From Hypoxylon rubiginosum (Eukaryota; Ascomycota; Sordariomycetes; Xylariales; Hypoxylaceae), in contig CADCXA010000006.1 of assembly GCA_902806565.1 (NCBI GenBank), positions 434,001 through 498,000 of the forward strand: a stretch of 64,000 nucleotides of DNA, given 5' to 3'. This document shows positions 58,295 through 64,000 of this stretch, in pieces (position 1 is the first letter of the stretch; each line of letters starts with the position of its first letter). Position numbers and translations under genes: made by a program. The notes beneath the pieces were generated by a model. The model made no database searches. It was not told the DNA's origin and was given only the letters and a program-made list of their open reading frames with translations.

Positions 58295-59944
58295 CCTTCG
58301 TGGGTGTTAAGGGTTAATGGTTACATATGCTTACATAGATACTAAGTATTGTATTATTCCGTAATTTGGGAGAGACCTGTCTGAACTCCCGTAATACCTA
58401 ATTCAATTAGACATAATCGTTTGATGAAGCGACTCCGTGTTCGATGCTCTTGGTGACTCTGCTCTTACAACGTGTTACGGACGACCGACGAGAAGGTTGC
58501 TAACAAGAGGTATAAGTTTGTGTCAAGCGAAGTTGTGTCAAGCAAAGCACGAAGTACAGAATCAAAAAGTGTCAAGCGAAGTACAGAATAAAAAATAGTT
58601 GTACGGAGTACGGAATGTAATTTTTGATGTAGTCATATTATGTAATCTCACATGGACACATGGGAATAACATTAAACTTTTTATTTTTTATCTTTTATTT
58701 TTAGCTTCTCGTTTCATAGCCGCCGTCAGTTGCCAGTTGTCAGTTATCCCCCTTTTCCCTTTTGTCGTCCTGCCGTTCAGCCCGTCCTTTGGTGCGACCA
58801 AGAATATCACAGACGTTGGCTGTTTCAGCTCTCGCAAACGAACCTTAAGAAATACACCCCACGCGCGCATGCTTCTTGACGATCTTTGAACCTACCACCT
58901 GGGCACAGCCACTCGCAACCAACGGTCCCAACCGGGAGGATCACCAAGCTTTTGTCCCTGACTGCCCTGCAGATCACACAAGCGAGCAACTCCACTACCA
59001 TCCATAGTAATCTCATCGCCAAGAAGCGGCTCCGTACACACGGCCAGGGCGAGCCGGGGTCAGGGGCACGCGATGGAGCACAATGGAGGAACAGAGGCGT
59101 TCATCAAAACTTCAGCTGTCGCATTTTTATCATGTGCTACAAGTGATCGTCATATTTGGGTCGGCAAGCCAAGAACCCATCAAATCCCCAATCAGACGGA
59201 TATGACGACAGTTCCATACCTTAGCTACCCGCCCATTGGCCGAGGCGCATCGGACCCGATACACTTCACCCTGAACCTTTGCATGGCAGCATATCCACAA
59301 CTTTTTCTGATCACGAACTTCCTTCGTTCCTCGCACTCTCCCATCCGAGAGAGAGGTACGTATAGTTAAACACGGCCTTCGCTAATCTCGGACTTGTCTC
59401 TATCCAAGTGGAATACAGAACACGAATGTCTTATTCTTCCAGTTGCCACCAAGACGAATCAGACATCTGCTCGGCCTCATTAACAGGAAGTTTATGTCTC
59501 TACCTCAGCTGTAGACATTGTGGCTCGCAAGCTAGTGTTTGTGGGCATTTTATATCTGACAGACCTTCTTTATGTCATGTCATTTTCCCAACGTCGAGTG
59601 ACACCACGGAGGATCTGTTTCGGATGCTGTAATCAGCACTGGCACATAGCAGAGTAAACTCTTAGAGGGAATACGTCCGTACTTATGCTAGCCACGGTCC
59701 CCGACGATCTATATCCTTTGGTGGCAGGGTACCCGGCATGATCTTCGTGGGAACCGGTCCGTGGCCGACATAGTTCAGATGGACAGAACGAAAACAATTC
59801 GGTGTAGTAATCTCCCTCTCTTTGTTCGATGTGCGCTCTCTTTCAGGGGCATCAGTCACTTCTCGAAAATCTCTACTTTGTGGCCGCGAGTGGTGCTCCT
59901 ACCCAAAACATATTCTCTTCTTCCTTTCACTACATTGCCGGACA
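58295..59944. other. intergenic, with degenerate GTGTCAAGC repeats
   Basis: Three copies of GTGTCAAGCRAAG at about 58521-58577, mixed with TACGGAGTACGGA-like words often seen in filamentous-fungal intergenic DNA. Frames between 58599 and 59632 show no family features. The rest holds the acyltransferase promoter. Confidence 0.45.
58521..58580. repeat. short imperfect GTGTCAAGCGAAG repeats
   Basis: Three near-identical 13-base words within 60 bases, with AAGCACGAAGTACAGAATC spacers. Origin unknown; could be the remains of a small repeat. Confidence 0.5.
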
Positions 59945-61522
59945 ATGAATGGGTATGCGGTGTCGAGGACCTCGCTCTCCCACGAGGAGAAGCTATCTCT
60001 CATCGACGATCGATCGCTATCAGATGTAGAAAGCGAGAGTGCTCGTATAGACCTCGAGGGTCGTTTCTCGAACATACAATGGGCCGCCTCAGCAAAGACC
60101 TACTGCAACGGCCTACGACTATCGTCATGGAGCTCGACAATCTTGAGGATAGGCGTCTTCCTACTACCTAGTTTCTTTCAGCATCGATGTGCTCGCGACC
60201 GATTCCGAACCGAGAAGCTTCACCCTACCGCATACCTCGACGGAATGCGAGGCCTAGCCGCATTATTCGTCTTCTTTTGCCACTATTTCTACACTGCCTT
60301 CAGGATATCAGAAGGCTGGGGCCGCGACGGCGTCAACCACGAGATATGGAGGCTCCCATTCGTTAGGCTGCTCTACAGCGGGCCGTCTATGGTCTGCATC
60401 TTCTTCGTCGTCTCGGGATACGCTCTCTCCCTGAAGCCTCTAAAGCAGGCTCGAAACCGCTCTTTCGATGGTTTCTCTCAAACCATGACATCATTCATCT
60501 TTCGTCGATTCTTTCGTTTGTATCTTCCACCGTTTATTTCGACCTTTGGCGTATTGATCCTGCTTCGTCTCGGCATCTACGAAATGACCAGGGATTTTGC
60601 GAGCGATCAGAAATATATGCACAATGTAATAGAACACCACCCTGTCCTGAAGGAAACTTTACAGGAACAATTATGGCACTGGATGAAAGAGATGTACGAT
60701 TTCGTCCACATCTGGGGTTGGGAGAAGTTCGGCGGTGCCACGGGATACGATGTCCACCTCTGGACGATCCCGGTGGAGTTTCGGTGCTCGATGATGCTCT
60801 TCCTCGTAATGTTGGGTACCGCCAGACTGCGGACCGGCATCCGGTTCCTCTGCCTTGGCGTCCTCATGTGGTTCGTCCTCCGCAGCGACCGGTGGGAGAT
60901 GCTTTTATTCTTTTGGGGTATGGTGATCGCCGAACTGGATCTAATACGAGGAGCCCACGAGCCGAACGCACCCCAGCTATCTCCTACTCCGTTACTCCCG
61001 CTTGAAAAAGCACCAGATGCCGCCCCTGCGAAGCGGAAGTCGTCCAACTACCTCTGGACTGCTCTTTCAATCCCTGCCTTATACCTCATGTCCGAGCCGG
61101 ACGCCGGGCCATCCGGCGTCCCCGGCTGGAATTACCTCGAGACGTTCATCCCCGAGTGGTTTTCGGATAAGTACCGATACTACCAGATGATCGGCTCCAT
61201 CGTATTCGTCTTCTGCGCGGCGCGCTCCACGAGCTGGCAGCGGGTCTTCAACGCGCCGGCGGTCCAGTACTTCGGCCGCATCAGCTACGCGCTGTACCTG
61301 ATGCACGGCCCCGTGATGCACACGGTGGGGTTCGCGGTCGAGCGGCGCGTCTGGGAGCGCACGGGCACCGAGGGGTGCGCGTACAACTGGGGCATGGCGC
61401 TCGCGAGCGCCGTCAACATCCCGCTCGTCGTCTGGGCCGCCGACGTGTTCTGCCGCGCCGTCGACGCGCCGACGGTCCGGTTCACCAAGTGGCTCGAGGC
61501 GAAGCTGTCGATCCAAGAGTGA
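59945..61522 (+). CDS. acyltransferase 3 family integral membrane protein
   Basis: Single exon. The first in-frame ATG (MNGYAVSRTSLSHEEKLSL) gives 525 residues; the frame is open upstream but without ATG. The family mark YLDGMRGLAALFVFFCHYF, with the catalytic His of the first helix pair, is followed by FFVVSGYALSLKPL (typical F-x-x-S-G-Y/F), FIFRRFFRLYLPPF and VHLWTIPVEFRCSMMLFLV (W-T-x-x-x-E motif). The last helices include YFGRISYALYLMHGPVMHTV. About ten hydrophobic helices are expected. These proteins move acyl groups onto sugars, sterols or secondary metabolites in membranes. The substrate is unknown. The C-terminal third is markedly more GC-rich than the N-terminal part. Confidence 0.85.
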   Translation: MNGYAVSRTSLSHEEKLSLIDDRSLSDVESESARIDLEGRFSNIQWAASAKTYCNGLRLSSWSSTILRIGVFLLPSFFQHRCARDRFRTEKLHPTAYLDGMRGLAALFVFFCHYFYTAFRISEGWGRDGVNHEIWRLPFVRLLYSGPSMVCIFFVVSGYALSLKPLKQARNRSFDGFSQTMTSFIFRRFFRLYLPPFISTFGVLILLRLGIYEMTRDFASDQKYMHNVIEHHPVLKETLQEQLWHWMKEMYDFVHIWGWEKFGGATGYDVHLWTIPVEFRCSMMLFLVMLGTARLRTGIRFLCLGVLMWFVLRSDRWEMLLFFWGMVIAELDLIRGAHEPNAPQLSPTPLLPLEKAPDAAPAKRKSSNYLWTALSIPALYLMSEPDAGPSGVPGWNYLETFIPEWFSDKYRYYQMIGSIVFVFCAARSTSWQRVFNAPAVQYFGRISYALYLMHGPVMHTVGFAVERRVWERTGTEGCAYNWGMALASAVNIPLVVWAADVFCRAVDAPTVRFTKWLEAKLSIQE

Positions 61523-63427
61523 GTGAAGTCGACGGGGGGTAGGGGAGGGAGGGAATGGAGTAGGTAGGAGACGCGGACGGACGAACGGAAGAGTATCGCC
61601 CGGTACGGTTTCTTTTGGTTATATAGCATTGTAAATAGGATCGGGAATTGCATAGGTAACCTAATAAACTGCTTCATAGTAATCTGGTCTCGGGGAACTT
61701 CGTCTGATACTATAGTGTCGCCCTTCCGTGGTGGTGGAGGACCACGGTTTCATATACTACTAAGGAGTACAATTGCTCTGCAGACTACATTACATACAAA
61801 GTCCACTCTAGTGGTCAATAGTATGATACATCCTCAGATGCCTTTACGCTCTACGCGACGCCGAGCTCAAGTATATATAGACGATAGCTTTGATTTTCCC
61901 CCTTAATCTACGACCTTTTTCAAGAATGTCTCTCCAACCATGCTCGATAAACGTGGCTTTTCATACGACCACGCTTAGTACTCTTTTAAATTAAGCACAT
62001 TAACAGACTTGTGGCCCCCTGAAATAGGAACAACGATTCGATACATCACCCCAAGACGAATTAGTTGTACGAGATAAATCTACGGCGATAGAAGCCGCAA
62101 GTGTAACGATGAATAAACGATAAGAGACATACGGATCGAGACTAACATTACTCCTAGACAGCTTCGTAGATGGGACTCGCTTTAACTCGTTTACAGGTAC
62201 TAAATAACCAGACGGCGACGAGGAAAATGGTAGCAGCAGGGGAAGACCTACCTAACGTACCTCTTCAGGAGACACGCCTAAAGCCGAAGCACATAGGCGC
62301 CTAAGTAGCCTACAGTTCGGACTTGGTGATCTACCAAGTGTTGGGCCTGAGCGATCAGGATGAGGTTGTTTTGTTGTTTTGTCTTAAGCCTGCCCAAATA
62401 TCATAATTCGAAAGCGATATTATTTACGTCCAGTCGAGCAGTTATTATTATTACGATATATAATACTAACCGTTCCTGGTCTGCTTATACGAACGAGAGT
62501 TCGCGTAATGTTTCATCAATATGACGACTCTCGACGAATACTCGTTAGATCCAAGACACTTCAAGCATATCCTGACTGATATGAAAAACGCCCGAGGCAT
62601 CTGGGTTGTTATCATAGACTGATCGGGTAAAAAAACAAAAATAGCTGATGTTGCAGACGGCACAATATGTAGCTAGGAGACTTAGGTATGGTTATATACT
62701 ATACCTACCTGGCAGAGGCAAATTTGGATAAAATAACTAGGCTTGAAAATATTCACTATACAGAACCGAAGGTAAATTAGGACTTCGAGCTAGAGCAATT
62801 GGATTTTATCGTACCTTCTGAAGTCGTTTTAGTCTCGAGCATTTTTGAATCTTACTAGTATTTTATCTTCCAGTTCCTGTTCCCATCCGGGCTGGGTGAA
62901 AGTAAGAATCCTGAATGATACATAAATAGGGAAGCCCGCTTCATGGAGAGGCAGCTGGCGTTCACTCGGTTTCACGTCATGAAGAGCTAGGTATGTAGAA
63001 GTCAACCGTCATTGACACTACAAAGGATCGCCTACAGTAGCAAATCTATGTACGATAATCCGTATACTGCGCTAGGTGTAGCCAACATACAATCGTATAG
63101 GTAATGGGGCCCCGATGAATCGAACAACTGATCGTCATTGATGCTACCGAGGTAGGTGGGAAGAAAAGTAGAAAACCAGGATGCCGGCCCCCCCTCGGGA
63201 GAGCAATAAACCGCAAGTGATTGTCTCAACGCCTCCGAATGCTTTGTCAGTGCCCGCCATGCAATGCCTAGTCCCAATATGAACCCCGTTCCAACTCAAA
63301 TCCATGCGTCGTCGTTATTAACAGGTAACTCGTCTGGGGTCTATTCGTAGAAGTTGTTATGTGAAAACCGAACGTCTCGGGGAGAGCTATGCGCCTTGAG
63401 AGGCAGTACAAAACTCCTAAGTGCTTA
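61523..63427. other. long convergent intergenic region, nothing recognised
   Basis: About 1.9 kb between two 3' ends. Low GC, scattered short frames, and a TAGGTATGG...ATACCTACC pair near 62682-62710. No gene or element could be supported. Confidence 0.45.
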
Positions 63428-64000
63428 TCACGTATGCCGGCTTCTTTTTCCGTCTCTGCCATCCCTTCCAAACATGTCTTTCCCAAACGTCACGCCTCCG
63501 ACGTCGAATAGCTCGGCGAGGTTGATCGCCCGCTTCTGGCCTGCACCTTTTCCAAGCTGGTTTGTGGGCTTAGACCTTGCTCCCCGTTTGTTGTTGCGGG
63601 ACTTGGCCGGATGCGCTATTGGGACGGTCGTGGACCCCTGGGTGGCGTTATCGTTCAGCCTGATGGAATCCGAGAGGTCTAGTTTTTCCAAATTTGGGTA
63701 TGTCTCCTGCGGGTAAGAGGGGTGGTATGGTGCGCGAAAGGTAAAGACTTCCTGCGTGGGAACGGTGATCATCTGTTCCCCTGCGGAAGGGTGTTCGGGG
63801 TGTTGGGCTGGTGTAGGCGGAGGAGCATGTTGCATTTGAGCGGTGGCGCTGGTCTGGGCGACAGAGTGCTGCATTTCTGGCGACGAGACAGGCTCGGACT
63901 TGTCGACCTCATCTTCGCTCTCGACCGGCTGCGACTCTCTTCCGTCCAATCGCTCGGTAGCCCATTTCCGAATCAGCCATCCTTCTCCATCGCTCAGACC
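63428..64000 (-). CDS. C-terminal part of an unrecognised protein, runs off the right edge
   Basis: The minus-strand frame is open from the window edge (reading LSDGEGWLIRKWATERLDGRESQPVESEDEVDK) to the stop at 63428, about 190 residues. The visible part is mostly disordered: acidic at first, then Pro/Gln/His-rich (MQHAPPPTPAQHPEHPS), then a more ordered piece (VFTFRAPYHPSYPQETYPNLEKLDLSDSIRL), a basic stretch (KSRNNKRGARSKP, a possible nuclear signal) and a terminal INLAELFDVGGVTFGKDMFGRDGRDGKRSRHT. The start codon lies outside the window, so the gene is partial. A nuclear protein is possible, but no family is recognised. Confidence 0.55.
   Translation of the reverse strand, partial: GLSDGEGWLIRKWATERLDGRESQPVESEDEVDKSEPVSSPEMQHSVAQTSATAQMQHAPPPTPAQHPEHPSAGEQMITVPTQEVFTFRAPYHPSYPQETYPNLEKLDLSDSIRLNDNATQGSTTVPIAHPAKSRNNKRGARSKPTNQLGKGAGQKRAINLAELFDVGGVTFGKDMFGRDGRDGKRSRHT

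Overview
This window looks like nuclear DNA of a filamentous ascomycete (Pezizomycotina, probably a Sordariomycete). Most genes carry 50-110 nt introns with GTAAGT/GTGAGT-type donors, CTAAC-like branch points and CAG/TAG acceptors. Many families are typical of such fungi (But2-domain secreted protein, GT90/CAP10 transferase, dipeptidyl-peptidase V, a CIA84-like PPR protein). About 5.2 kb of the window has collapsed to nearly pure A+T, as repeat-induced point mutation (RIP) produces. No tRNA, rRNA or CRISPR array was recognised. Exon coordinates were rebuilt by eye from splice signals, reading-frame continuity and family conservation.

Left part (1-22 kb): a small membrane protein; a free methionine-(R)-sulfoxide reductase whose second intron does not keep frame; an intronless GC-rich GT90 glycosyltransferase; an ArfGAP-UBA protein with a 17-nt micro-exon inside its zinc finger; a DUF985 cupin; a group II PLP decarboxylase; a DUF2462 nucleolar-type small protein; an unrecognised acidic coiled-coil protein; a secreted But2-domain protein; and a 1064-residue SNF2/ERCC6L2-like ATPase.

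Middle (22-32 kb): the A+T block, with no open frame of 60 codons. It is followed by three housekeeping genes: IMP3 (U3 snoRNP) divergent from mitochondrial ribosomal protein S18, which converges on a CIA84-like PPR protein. Two of the three act in mitochondria.

Right part (33-50 kb), accessory in character: an F-box-like gene with an in-frame stop (or a weak 54-nt intron), an FAD monooxygenase divergent from an alpha/beta hydrolase, a multi-pass glycosylated membrane protein, an SDR, a membrane-anchored YtcJ-type amidohydrolase divergent from a CX5R phosphatase, and an MFS monocarboxylate-type transporter. This enzyme-plus-transporter set could be a small catabolic or tailoring cluster without a backbone synthase. 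Intergenic DNA here is rich in TAGGTACCTAGGTA-like palindromic motifs.

Far right (50-64 kb): delta-aminolevulinate dehydratase (haem synthesis), two secreted peptidases in tandem (M28 aminopeptidase and S9 dipeptidyl-peptidase V) that could cooperate in digesting external peptides, an acyltransferase-3 membrane protein, and the C-terminal end of an unrecognised gene running off the right edge. No single clearly new system is proven. The best candidates for a second look are the A+T block, the 34-49 kb enzyme cluster, the micro-exon, and the two genes with broken or ambiguous frames.
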